From assembly GCA_030618905.1 (NCBI GenBank), contig JAUXCL010000002.1, forward strand, positions 1-47,665: a stretch of DNA of 47,665 bases, given 5' to 3'. Positions 9,216 to 16,318 of this stretch are shown here, in pieces. Origin of the DNA: Bacteroidales bacterium (lineage in GTDB: Bacteria > Bacteroidota > Bacteroidia > Bacteroidales > B18-G4). The position numbers were made by a program, and so were the translations under genes. The notes beneath the pieces are model-generated. The model searched no databases and was not told the origin of the DNA. It was given only the letters and a program-made list of their open reading frames with translations. Every line of letters starts with the position of its first letter. Position 1 is the first letter of the stretch.

Positions 9216-9250
9216 TTAACATTTTTTAACGTTCATTAACCTTCATTAAC
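9216..9250 (-). promoter_or_regulatory. Four GTTAA direct repeats at exact 10-nt spacing (candidate response-regulator sites)
   Basis: TTAAC occurs on the plus strand at 9216-9220, 9226-9230, 9236-9240 and 9246-9250. Read toward the kinase gene this is (GTTAA-N5)x4, one helical turn apart, just upstream of the -33 position. OmpR-family regulators such as CpxR bind tandem GTAAA boxes with about 5 nt between them, so this is a good candidate autoregulatory site. Confidence 0.55.
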
Positions 9251-9318
9251 ATCTTTGGCATAGTTTATGATTTAAATTTGTTGACTACGTTCTTTATTTT
9301 ATTATACATTTCTTCGTA

Positions 9319-9411
9319 CCAATAATTTCATGTTAGTTTACATTGTGCATTTTGATTCATGAATTTTGGTTTTTGGTTTAACAGTGCGATCTTCGATCGT
9401 ACTGTTTTTTT
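9319..9411 (+). ncRNA. Candidate small RNA or leader RNA upstream of pgi
   Basis: A possible promoter (TTG at 9281-9283, 21 nt, TACATTTC at 9305-9312) would start a transcript near 9319. It would end about 93 nt later at the hairpin and U-run at 9381-9411. No coding frame is evident between them. The minus-strand kinase gene points away, so a plus-strand terminator here needs a short transcript or a pgi leader to act on. No known RNA family was recognised. Confidence 0.35.
9381..9411 (+). terminator. Intrinsic terminator
   Basis: An 11-bp stem, ACAGTGCGATC paired with GATCGTACTGT with one G-U pair, closes a TTC loop and is followed by seven T residues (9405-9411). It lies about 60 nt before the pgi start codon. 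Confidence 0.65.
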
Positions 9412-9435
9412 ATGCTCTCCACAGAGATTTTTTCC

Positions 9436-9443
9436 TAATTTCG
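9436..9443 (+). promoter_or_regulatory. Candidate -7 element for pgi
   Basis: TAATTTCG is one mismatch from TAnnTTTG and sits 27 nt before the pgi ATG, downstream of the terminator. No clear -33 element was found at the expected distance. Confidence 0.35.
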
Positions 9444-9470
9444 TAAGCGATCAGTACAAAAGTAACCCAT

Positions 9471-10826
9471 ATGAGCAATCTACAAATTAACATCCGGCAG
9501 ATACTTGATTTTATTAGCCCCGAAGAAATCCATTCACAGCAGGACAGGATCACAGAAATCTATCATTCATTGTTTAACAAGACAGGAAAAGGGAATGATT
9601 TCCTGGGATGGATCGATTTGCCATTCGGCCTGTCAGGCCATGTCATTGAAGACATCGAAAAAGCTGCTGAACAGATAAGAGGCAAGGCAGAATTATTTGT
9701 CGTGATTGGTATTGGAGGCTCATACCTGGGTGCCAGGGCCGTAAACGATGCCTTAAGTCATCATTTCGCTCAGCTTTTAAGACCGGATAAGGCCCCGCAT
9801 ATTGTATATGCCGGTCATAATATCAGCGAAGATTACCTTGCTGATTTGCTTGATCTGCTCGACCGTAAAGACTATGCTATTGCAGTCATTTCCAAATCCG
9901 GGACCACAACCGAGCCGGCAATTGCATTCAGGATCATCAGGGAACACCTGGAAGGTAAATATGGAAAACAGGAGGCCCGGCAAAGGATCATCGCCATCAC
10001 AGATAAAGAAAAAGGAGCATTGAAACAGCTGGCAATGGATGAGAACTATACATCATTCATTGTTCCGGATGATGTGGGAGGGCGCTATTCTGTGCTGACA
10101 CCAGTTGGTTTATTGCCTGTTGCGGTGGCAGGTTATGATATTAATGCATTATTACAAGGTGCTCAACAGATGCAAAAAATTATCCGTGATAACATCCGGA
10201 ACATGCATGACAACCCTGTATCACTATATGCAGCGGCACGCAACAGTCTTTACAAAAAGAAACGGCTCATCGAAATCATGGTAAATTATGAACCCGGCTT
10301 GTTTTATTTCACAGAATGGTGGAAGCAACTTTATGGTGAGAGTGAAGGCAAAGAACAAAAAGGTATATTTCCAGCCGGGGTGAGTTTTACCACCGATCTT
10401 CATTCCATGGGCCAGTACATCCAGGATGGCGAACGACATCTGTTTGAAACCGTCATTTCCGTGAACAATCCAAAAAGAAAATTAAGCATTCCTTTCGACG
10501 AACAAAACCTTGATAAACTGAATTACATATCCGGCAAAAGGATCATTGAAGTTAATCATATGGCCGAACTGGGTACAAGACTGGCACATATCGAAGGGAA
10601 TGTGCCAAATATCAGGATCAGTATTCCGGAAATCAATGAAAATTCATTAGGACAAATGATTTACTTCTTTGAGATGGCCTGTGCAGTAAGCGGATACATC
10701 CTTGATGTTAATCCATTCGATCAACCTGGTGTGGAAGCATACAAAAACAATATGTTTGCGCTTCTCGGCAAACCCGGGTTTGAAGGTGCCACCAAAGCCA
10801 TCAACAAAAAAATCAAAGAAAACTAA
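9471..10826 (+). CDS. pgi: Glucose-6-phosphate isomerase
   Basis: A 451-residue isomerase interconverting glucose-6-phosphate and fructose-6-phosphate in glycolysis and gluconeogenesis; cytoplasmic. The length matches the short Bacillus-type enzyme rather than the ~550-residue enterobacterial one. Visible motifs are IGIGGSYLGARAV (about 80-92), the sugar-phosphate SIS segment SKSGTTTEPAIAFR, the first PGI signature GGRYSVLTPVG and the C-terminal segment NPFDQPGVEAYK with its conserved Gln and Lys. A nitroreductase gene starts 3 nt after the stop and is probably translated from the same message. Confidence 0.97.
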   Translation: MSNLQINIRQILDFISPEEIHSQQDRITEIYHSLFNKTGKGNDFLGWIDLPFGLSGHVIEDIEKAAEQIRGKAELFVVIGIGGSYLGARAVNDALSHHFAQLLRPDKAPHIVYAGHNISEDYLADLLDLLDRKDYAIAVISKSGTTTEPAIAFRIIREHLEGKYGKQEARQRIIAITDKEKGALKQLAMDENYTSFIVPDDVGGRYSVLTPVGLLPVAVAGYDINALLQGAQQMQKIIRDNIRNMHDNPVSLYAAARNSLYKKKRLIEIMVNYEPGLFYFTEWWKQLYGESEGKEQKGIFPAGVSFTTDLHSMGQYIQDGERHLFETVISVNNPKRKLSIPFDEQNLDKLNYISGKRIIEVNHMAELGTRLAHIEGNVPNIRISIPEINENSLGQMIYFFEMACAVSGYILDVNPFDQPGVEAYKNNMFALLGKPGFEGATKAINKKIKEN

Positions 10827-10829
10827 ATA

Positions 10830-11375
10830 ATGAAACTCCTGGAACTGATCAATCAACGACAGAGTGTACGGCGCTATTCATCACAGGCTGTAGAAAAAGA
10901 AAAAATTGAGCAATGCCTGGAAGCTGCTTATCTTTCTCCCAGCGCATGCAATGCCCAGCCCTGGAAATTTATTGTAATTGATGATCCGGAGCTGAAAAAC
11001 AAAATTGCCAGGCAAACATACGACCCCATCATATCTTTCAACAGGTTTGTCCCACAAGCACCGGTGATCATTGCCATTGTAGTGGAGAAATCTCCAATCG
11101 TTCCCAGGGTGGGTGGCAGGATAAAGGACAAACCTTATTACCTGATCGATATCGGTATTGCAGCGGAGCATCTTTGTTTACAGGCCACAGAATTGGGTTT
11201 AGGCACCTGCATGCTGGGCTGGTTTAATGAAAAAGCGGTCAAAAAATTATTGAATGTTCCAAAAGAAAGAAGCATGCCCCTGCTGATTTCCTTAGGCTAT
11301 CCAATTGACGATTATCCACTCCGGAAAAAGATCAGAAAAGCATACGAATCAATCAGAAAATACAATAGCTATTAA
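10830..11375 (+). CDS. Nitroreductase family FMN-dependent oxidoreductase
   Basis: A 181-residue flavoprotein. The N-terminus (INQRQSVRRYSSQAVEKEKIEQCLEA) carries the RxSVRxY FMN-phosphate signature. PSACNAQPWKFIVI and the C-terminal GLGTCMLGWFNEKAVKKLL complete the nitroreductase pattern. Such enzymes use NAD(P)H to reduce nitro compounds, quinones or flavins; the physiological substrate cannot be read here. It follows pgi by 3 nt. Its stop overlaps the stop of convergent purN, both using the TTAA at 11372-11375. Confidence 0.9.
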   Translation: MKLLELINQRQSVRRYSSQAVEKEKIEQCLEAAYLSPSACNAQPWKFIVIDDPELKNKIARQTYDPIISFNRFVPQAPVIIAIVVEKSPIVPRVGGRIKDKPYYLIDIGIAAEHLCLQATELGLGTCMLGWFNEKAVKKLLNVPKERSMPLLISLGYPIDDYPLRKKIRKAYESIRKYNSY

Positions 11376-11941
11376 AGCTTCATGACGACCTGCTCAATAA
11401 CCTCCGGATAATGCTTATATTCCAGCTGATGTACTTTGCCGGCGATGCTTTCCGGTGTATCTGACGGGTCAACAGCTACTTTACCCTGGAAAATTATCCT
11501 TCCCTCATCATACGCTTCATTTACCCAATGGATGCTAATCCCTGTTTCTTTTTCCTGGTTTTCAATCACTGCTTCATGAACCCTGTTACCATACATGCCC
11601 TTACCACCATATTTTGGCAAAAGTGCCGGATGGATGTTCACAATACGTTGATTAAAATATTGCAGTATATTTTGAGGCACCAGCCATAAAAACCCTGCCA
11701 ACACGATAAAATCAATGTTATTATTGGTAAGTTCGTCGAGTATTTTTGAGGTTTGATAAAATTCATCCCTGTTAAAGTACCGGTAAGGAATGCCAAGGTT
11801 TACAGCACGTTTTAAAACATAAGCGTCGGGTTTATTCGAAAGGATGAGAGAAACTTCAACATTAGGACTGTTTTCAAAATACTCCGCTATGCATTGGGCA
11901 TTGGATCCATTTCCGGAAGCAAAAATGGCTATCTTTTTCAT
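11372..11941 (-). CDS. purN: Phosphoribosylglycinamide formyltransferase
   Basis: A 189-residue GAR transformylase that moves a formyl group from 10-formyl-THF to GAR, the third step of purine synthesis. The start MKKIAIFASGNGSNAQ holds the phosphate-binding loop. Catalytic residues correspond to N102, H104 (VNIHPALLPKYGG) and D145 (AYDEGR), equivalent to E. coli N106, H108 and D144. Length is normal. It is a single minus-strand gene, sharing its last four bases with the nitroreductase stop. Confidence 0.95.
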   Translation of the reverse strand: MKKIAIFASGNGSNAQCIAEYFENSPNVEVSLILSNKPDAYVLKRAVNLGIPYRYFNRDEFYQTSKILDELTNNNIDFIVLAGFLWLVPQNILQYFNQRIVNIHPALLPKYGGKGMYGNRVHEAVIENQEKETGISIHWVNEAYDEGRIIFQGKVAVDPSDTPESIAGKVHQLEYKHYPEVIEQVVMKL

Positions 11942-12056
11942 ATTGGAAATCGCATGTGTTTACTAAGTTCACTCAAAATTAGGCAATTATTCATAAACAA
12001 GGAGGGGGAATTGCCGGAAATTTCATTCTATAAAAAATCTTTTATTTATTGGATTG

Positions 12057-12108
12057 AATAATTAAAATTATTATATTTGATTTGGTTTTTTTTATGGAAA
12101 TACCTTTC
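12057..12108 (+). promoter_or_regulatory. Promoter of the acpP-fabF-rnc cluster with an upstream inverted repeat
   Basis: TTTG at 12076-12079, a 21-nt spacer and TACCTTTC at 12101-12108 fit the Bacteroidota promoter with one mismatch. Directly upstream lies a perfect inverted repeat, AATAATT-AA-AATTATT (12057-12072), that could be an operator. Its AT-only makeup makes chance a serious alternative. Confidence 0.5.
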
Positions 12109-12140
12109 TTTGCAGACTGTTTAACCAAAAAAGAAAAGAT

Positions 12141-12377
12141 ATGTCAGATATTGCAACAAGAGTAAAAGCTATCATTGTTGACAAGCTTGGTGTAGATGAA
12201 AACGAAGTTACACCCGAAGCCAGCTTCACAAATGATCTGGGAGCTGACTCCCTTGATACCGTTGAATTGATCATGGAATTTGAGAAGGAATTCAACATTG
12301 CCATTCCTGATGACCAAGCAGAAAAAATTGGAAGTGTAGGCGATGCCATTGCTTACATTGAGAACAATACCAAATAA
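12141..12377 (+). CDS. acpP: Acyl carrier protein
   Basis: A 78-residue acidic carrier protein. S37 in GADSLDTVELIM is the site for 4'-phosphopantetheine, on which acyl chains are built by the type II fatty acid synthase. The helix II region EFEKEFNIAIPDDQAEKI is canonical. fabF follows 21 nt downstream, the usual acpP-fabF-rnc order of this phylum. The upstream purine-rich stretch AAAAGAAAAG probably helps ribosome binding. Confidence 0.97.
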   Translation: MSDIATRVKAIIVDKLGVDENEVTPEASFTNDLGADSLDTVELIMEFEKEFNIAIPDDQAEKIGSVGDAIAYIENNTK

Positions 12378-12398
12378 TTAACTAACTTTCCTGAATAC

Positions 12399-13655
12399 AT
12401 GGAATTAAAACGTGTAGTTGTTACAGGATTAGGAGTACTAACTCCATTGGGTGATTCGGTCGATAAATTATGGAAAGGGTTGCTTAATGGAGTGAGTGGT
12501 GCGGACCAGATCACTCATTTTGACACCTCCAAGTTCAAAACCACTTTTGCCTGTGAAGTAAAGAACTATGATCCGAAGGAACATTTTGATCGCAAAGAAC
12601 TTCGGAAATATGATCCTTACGCACAGTTTGCAATGATTGCGGCTGATCAGGCAATTGTTGATTCCGGGATGAACCTTGAAAGCGTTGATAAAAGGCGAAT
12701 TGGGGTCATCTGGGCTGCTGGAATTGGAGGATTGGCTACTTTAGAGACAGAGGTTGTCGGTTTTGGCAGGGGTGATGGCACACCAAGGTTTAATCCATTT
12801 TTTATTCCCAAAATGATTGCCGACATTGCAGCCGGGAATATATCCATTAAATATGGATTCATGGGACCAAATTTTGCCACTGTTTCGGCTTGCGCCTCCT
12901 CAGCTAATGCACTGGTTGATTCATTCAACTACATTCGCTTAGGAAAAGCCGACATGTTTGTTTCCGGTGGTTCAGAAGCCGCAATAACGAAAGTTGGCAT
13001 TGGAGGTTTCAATGCCATGCATGCCATTTCAACCAGGAATGATGATCCTAAAACTGGTTCCCGGCCCTTTGATAAGGACAGGGATGGGTTTGTTCTGGGA
13101 GAAGGAGGTTGTGCCTTGATATTCGAGGAACTCGAACATGCATTAAACAGGGGTGCCAGGATCTATGCTGAGGTAGCAGGTTGTGGCATTACAGGTGATG
13201 CCTATCATATGACATCTCCTCATCCGGATGGATTGGGTGCTCAATTGGCTATGCAACAAGCACTGGATGATGCCGAACTGCAACCCGGGGATATCGATCA
13301 TATCAATACGCATGGAACCTCAACTCCGTTGGGTGATATTGCAGAACCAAAAGCCATTGTTACACTCTTTGGTGAACATGCCTATAAGATCAATATCAAC
13401 TCTACCAAATCCATGACCGGCCATCTTCTTGGTGCTGCTGGTGCGATAGAAGCAATTGCAGCCCTGCTTGCGGTCAAGCATGACATTGTGCCTCCTACCA
13501 TCAATCATTTTACAGATGATCCTGAAATTGACAACAATTTGAACTTCACCTATCATAAAGCCCATGAAAGGGTTATCAATGCTGCACTAACCAACACCTT
13601 CGGTTTTGGCGGGCACAATGCCTCAATTATTTTTAAGAAGTTCACAGATAAATAA
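12399..13655 (+). CDS. fabF: 3-oxoacyl-[ACP] synthase II
   Basis: A 418-residue condensing enzyme elongating acyl-ACP with malonyl-ACP. The catalytic triad is C165 (VSACASSAN), H305 (NTHGTSTPLGD) and H342 (KSMTGHLLGAAG), with the conserved K337. The N-terminus KRVVVTGLGVLTPLG is the usual start. It is co-directional with acpP and precedes rnc by 6 nt, suggesting one transcript linking fatty acid synthesis with RNA processing. Confidence 0.97.
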   Translation: MELKRVVVTGLGVLTPLGDSVDKLWKGLLNGVSGADQITHFDTSKFKTTFACEVKNYDPKEHFDRKELRKYDPYAQFAMIAADQAIVDSGMNLESVDKRRIGVIWAAGIGGLATLETEVVGFGRGDGTPRFNPFFIPKMIADIAAGNISIKYGFMGPNFATVSACASSANALVDSFNYIRLGKADMFVSGGSEAAITKVGIGGFNAMHAISTRNDDPKTGSRPFDKDRDGFVLGEGGCALIFEELEHALNRGARIYAEVAGCGITGDAYHMTSPHPDGLGAQLAMQQALDDAELQPGDIDHINTHGTSTPLGDIAEPKAIVTLFGEHAYKININSTKSMTGHLLGAAGAIEAIAALLAVKHDIVPPTINHFTDDPEIDNNLNFTYHKAHERVINAALTNTFGFGGHNASIIFKKFTDK

Positions 13656-13661
13656 ACTGAT

Positions 13662-14408
13662 TTGGCCCTATTACGATCACTCGGATTTAAATCTACTTCC
13701 GACAGGCAATTCTCACAAGCCATTAAAAATATTTTCGGTTATTATCCCGCTAACATCAATTTATACAGGCTTGCTTTCAGGCATAGATCTGCTGCTGAAG
13801 GACCACAAGGGCTTAAAATTAACAATGAGCGGCTGGAATACCTGGGTGATGCAGTACTGGGCTCTATCATTGCAGATTATCTTTTCAAAAAATTTCCCAG
13901 AAAGGACGAAGGTTTTCTGACAGAAACGCGGTCTAAAATCGTATGCCGTTCAAGATTGAACAAACTGGCCACTAAACTGGGGCTGGACAAGTTGATACAA
14001 ACTAATTTTGATCCGAAAACCATCAGCCGGTCAGTAAGGGGAGACGCATTTGAAGCTTATATCGGAGCCCTTTACCTTGACAAAGGATATAATTTCGCCA
14101 GACGGGTCATTATTCAACACATCATCAATGTCCATCTGGATATTGATGAACTGGTACATGAGGAGTCTAACTATAAGAGTAAGCTGATCGAATGGACGCA
14201 GAAAGAAAAGAAATCCATCTCCTTTAATGTAATTGACGAGGTGGGTGAAGGGTTCAGAAAGCAATACATTGTTGAAGTGATCCTTGATGGCGATGCCATT
14301 GCAACAGGACGTGACTTTTCTATTAAAAATGCCGAACAAAATGCTTCAGAGAAGACCTGGGACTTGATCTTCCCTTCCGAAAATAAGGCCACCGTATATC
14401 CATCCTGA
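13662..14408 (+). CDS. rnc: Ribonuclease III
   Basis: A 248-residue double-strand-specific endoribonuclease for rRNA precursors and structured mRNAs. The start is TTG at 13662, 6 nt after fabF; the early frame (LRSLGFKSTSD) fits the family, and no ATG lies before the conserved region. The signature NNERLEYLGDAVLG holds metal ligands E56, E59 and D63; D128 and E131 in GDAFEAYIGALYLD complete the site. A C-terminal double-stranded RNA-binding domain spans about residues 170-240. The following gene is 10 nt away. Confidence 0.95.
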   Translation: MALLRSLGFKSTSDRQFSQAIKNIFGYYPANINLYRLAFRHRSAAEGPQGLKINNERLEYLGDAVLGSIIADYLFKKFPRKDEGFLTETRSKIVCRSRLNKLATKLGLDKLIQTNFDPKTISRSVRGDAFEAYIGALYLDKGYNFARRVIIQHIINVHLDIDELVHEESNYKSKLIEWTQKEKKSISFNVIDEVGEGFRKQYIVEVILDGDAIATGRDFSIKNAEQNASEKTWDLIFPSENKATVYPS

Positions 14409-14418
14409 CAAAGAACCT

Positions 14419-14868
14419 ATGGCAAAAAAGTTATCCATTCCGGTCAATCCAGCAGATGAATACACTGTAATCGCCATTTCCTGTCATTTAAAAGATTATC
14501 GTATTTCTTTTTACTTGAATAATTCGCTCGGGATAAAGCTGAAAAGAGCCCGGGATCTGATCATTGAAACACAGGCCGGGGAAAATCACATGAATTATGC
14601 ATTGTACGCCTTTGATGACCAGGATTATCGAAGCAATATTTACCTTCTTGCCAATCATCACCCGGATGGAAAACTGCTGTCTTCTCAAAAACAGTCGGAT
14701 TATTTTCTCATCTTCACACCAGCTGTAATTGCAAAGGATCTCGACAATATCATTCTTAATATCAGGCAGATACAGGGTGTTTTGACAGCTTATAATATGA
14801 ACCTCAGGAAAACCATGGAGGTTGACCTGTTGTTGACAGACCTGGAAATGCACCTATTGAACGACTGA
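14419..14868 (+). CDS. IPExxxVDY-like family protein of unknown function
   Basis: A 149-residue protein in the position normally held by the Bacteroidota IPExxxVDY family, directly after rnc. The pattern of an early DEYTVIAISCHLKDYRISFYLN segment, LKRARDL and a central KQSDYFLIF matches that family. The signature itself is degenerate: the stretch aligned to IPExxxVDY reads SSQKQSDY. There is no signal peptide or membrane segment. Its function is unknown; conserved linkage to rnc suggests an RNA-related role, but that is inference. Confidence 0.6.
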   Translation: MAKKLSIPVNPADEYTVIAISCHLKDYRISFYLNNSLGIKLKRARDLIIETQAGENHMNYALYAFDDQDYRSNIYLLANHHPDGKLLSSQKQSDYFLIFTPAVIAKDLDNIILNIRQIQGVLTAYNMNLRKTMEVDLLLTDLEMHLLND

Positions 14869-14883
14869 TACAATTGTTTTTTA

Positions 14884-14891
14884 TAATTTTG
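14884..14891 (+). promoter_or_regulatory. Candidate -7 element for the TPR lipoprotein
   Basis: TAATTTTG is a perfect TAnnTTTG match 36 nt before the ATG at 14928. The nearest TTG (14857-14859) gives a 24-nt spacer, longer than usual. Confidence 0.4.
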
Positions 14892-14927
14892 CGTTGTATT
14901 ACATAATAACTATTTAAGAGAACAATT

Positions 14928-15671
14928 ATGAAAAAGTTTATCCTGCCTGTTATACTGATTATTCTTTTTGCATCCTGCGGGGGGAGACAAGAAGGGAAGG
15001 AACAAGAGACCCGGGAAGAACCTGCACAGCAACAAGACAATACAAATCTTGATTTTAATGTCCCGGATGATAAACTCACAGCTTCTACTGAAGCCAATGC
15101 CACTCCTGCCGGGACTATGGATGCGAAACAGTATTTTAAGCAGGGAACCAAGCATTATCAGGAAGGTAATTATCAGGAGGGGATCAACGCATTTGAAAAA
15201 GTTATCGAAGTTGATCCGGAGAATGTAAAAGCCTACTATAATCTGGGTTTGGGGAAATATAAGTTAGGCGAGTATATAGAAGCCATCAATGCCTTTACCT
15301 ATGCCATTGGGTTAAATGAAGTTGACACCCTGTCCATCCTTTACAGGGGACTGGTATACTATCATATAGAGGACTGGAGAAACGCTTTGAAGGATTACAA
15401 CAAAGCCATTGAGATCAATCCCAAATGGGCCAAAGCTTATTACAACCGGGGGACTGTCCGGGGCCGGATCAAAGACTTTGTTGGCGCCCTCAAGGATTTT
15501 GACAAAGCCATTTCCTTAAAGCCCGGTTATGGTGAAGCTTATTATAACAGGGGCCTTGCCAATTATCACCTCAAGGACAGGTACAATGCCTGCTATGACT
15601 GGCAGAAAGCCAAAGAATTTGGATACCAGGACGCGGAAAAAGCTTTAAGTCTTTATTGCCGCGACCAGTAA
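14928..15671 (+). CDS. TPR-repeat lipoprotein
   Basis: A 247-residue protein with a lipoprotein signal, IILFASC, giving a lipidated Cys at residue 17. A Gly, Glu and Gln-rich linker (about 18-60) follows. About five tetratricopeptide repeats then run to residue ~235, with typical phrases AYYNLGLGKYKLGEY, AYYNRGTVRGRIKDF and AYYNRGLANYHLKDR. TPR units mediate protein contacts, so this is probably an envelope scaffold or assembly factor whose partner cannot be read here. A candidate promoter lies 36 nt upstream, so it may be transcribed apart from the rnc cluster. Confidence 0.85.
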   Translation: MKKFILPVILIILFASCGGRQEGKEQETREEPAQQQDNTNLDFNVPDDKLTASTEANATPAGTMDAKQYFKQGTKHYQEGNYQEGINAFEKVIEVDPENVKAYYNLGLGKYKLGEYIEAINAFTYAIGLNEVDTLSILYRGLVYYHIEDWRNALKDYNKAIEINPKWAKAYYNRGTVRGRIKDFVGALKDFDKAISLKPGYGEAYYNRGLANYHLKDRYNACYDWQKAKEFGYQDAEKALSLYCRDQ

Positions 15672-15677
15672 TATCTC

Positions 15678-15974
15678 TTAATCCGGCAATCCGGAAACAG
15701 TGGCTATGGCATAATCGCCATCCACAGATGCCTTATTTAATAATTTGGAGCCACGATATACCTTTACGATAACTCGTGCGTCCTTAGCGTTAGCTTGGGC
15801 AGAAAGATAAAAGTATTTGTCCTGGTCGGAATCGAAACTGCGTGTCCATCCGCTTCTGACATTGGGTTGTTGCCAAGGCTGACCTTCACCGTACTTACAT
15901 GTAATGTTGAATGATCCGGGTTTACCTTTGACAATATATTTTATCTTCCCACGATTTTTTCTTGATCGTTTCAT
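15678..15974 (-). CDS. Small basic protein, possibly MmpS-like beta-sandwich
   Basis: A 98-residue protein of unknown function. A Lys/Arg-rich start (MKRSRKNRGKIKYIVKG) lacks a hydrophobic signal. The rest looks like an all-beta fold: GSFNITCKYGEGQPWQQPNV, SGWTRSFDSDQDKYFYLSAQ, VIVKVYRGSKLL and DGDYAIATVSGLP. The order of these phrases (Y-V-G, W-t-f, LSAQ, I-V-G, A-a-v-sG) resembles the soluble part of MmpS-type proteins. That is a visual impression, not an alignment. It ends 6 nt from the convergent TPR gene and lies about 100 nt after atpC on the same strand. Confidence 0.45.
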   Translation of the reverse strand: MKRSRKNRGKIKYIVKGKPGSFNITCKYGEGQPWQQPNVRSGWTRSFDSDQDKYFYLSAQANAKDARVIVKVYRGSKLLNKASVDGDYAIATVSGLPD

Positions 15975-16048
15975 AATAAAAGATTTGTATATTATCTTCC
16001 GGCAAGATATTAAGTAAGAGGGGACATGTCAATAGCACCTGTATAGGT

Positions 16049-16064
16049 TAGGTAAAAATACCTA
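16049..16064 (-). terminator. Possible terminator hairpin after atpC
   Basis: TAGGTA-AAAA-TACCTA is a perfect 6-bp stem with a 4-nt loop, 7 nt past the atpC stop on the minus strand. No clear U-run follows, so it may only stabilise the 3' end. Confidence 0.3.
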
Positions 16065-16070
16065 TGGCAT

Positions 16071-16307
16071 TTATTCGGCAAGGACCAGGATATTGTTCTT
16101 CAGGACTTCAACAACACCGCCATTGATCTCGAAAAATTGTTCCTGTTTATTCACATCCATCACCTTGATTTTTCCTTTTTTTAAAACGGAGATCAGGGGG
16201 GCATGATTATTCAGCACTTCAAATGATCCATCATGGCCGGGAAATTGGACCAGGCTAACCTCTCCGGTAAAAATAGTATCATCAGGTGTGATAATTTCAA
16301 GATTCAT
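16071..16307 (-). CDS. atpC: ATP synthase F1 subunit epsilon (short form)
   Basis: A 78-residue epsilon subunit of the rotary F1 motor. MNLEIITPDDTIFTGEVSLVQFPGHDGSFEVLNNHAPLIS is the N-terminal beta-sandwich that contacts the gamma subunit and c-ring. The family usually has about 130-140 residues; this protein ends after the beta domain and lacks the two C-terminal helices that inhibit ATP hydrolysis in many bacteria. It follows atpD by 11 nt. Other F1Fo genes are not in the window, in line with the split atp operons of many Bacteroidota. Confidence 0.93.
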   Translation of the reverse strand: MNLEIITPDDTIFTGEVSLVQFPGHDGSFEVLNNHAPLISVLKKGKIKVMDVNKQEQFFEINGGVVEVLKNNILVLAE

Positions 16308-16318
16308 GGCATGTGTAT

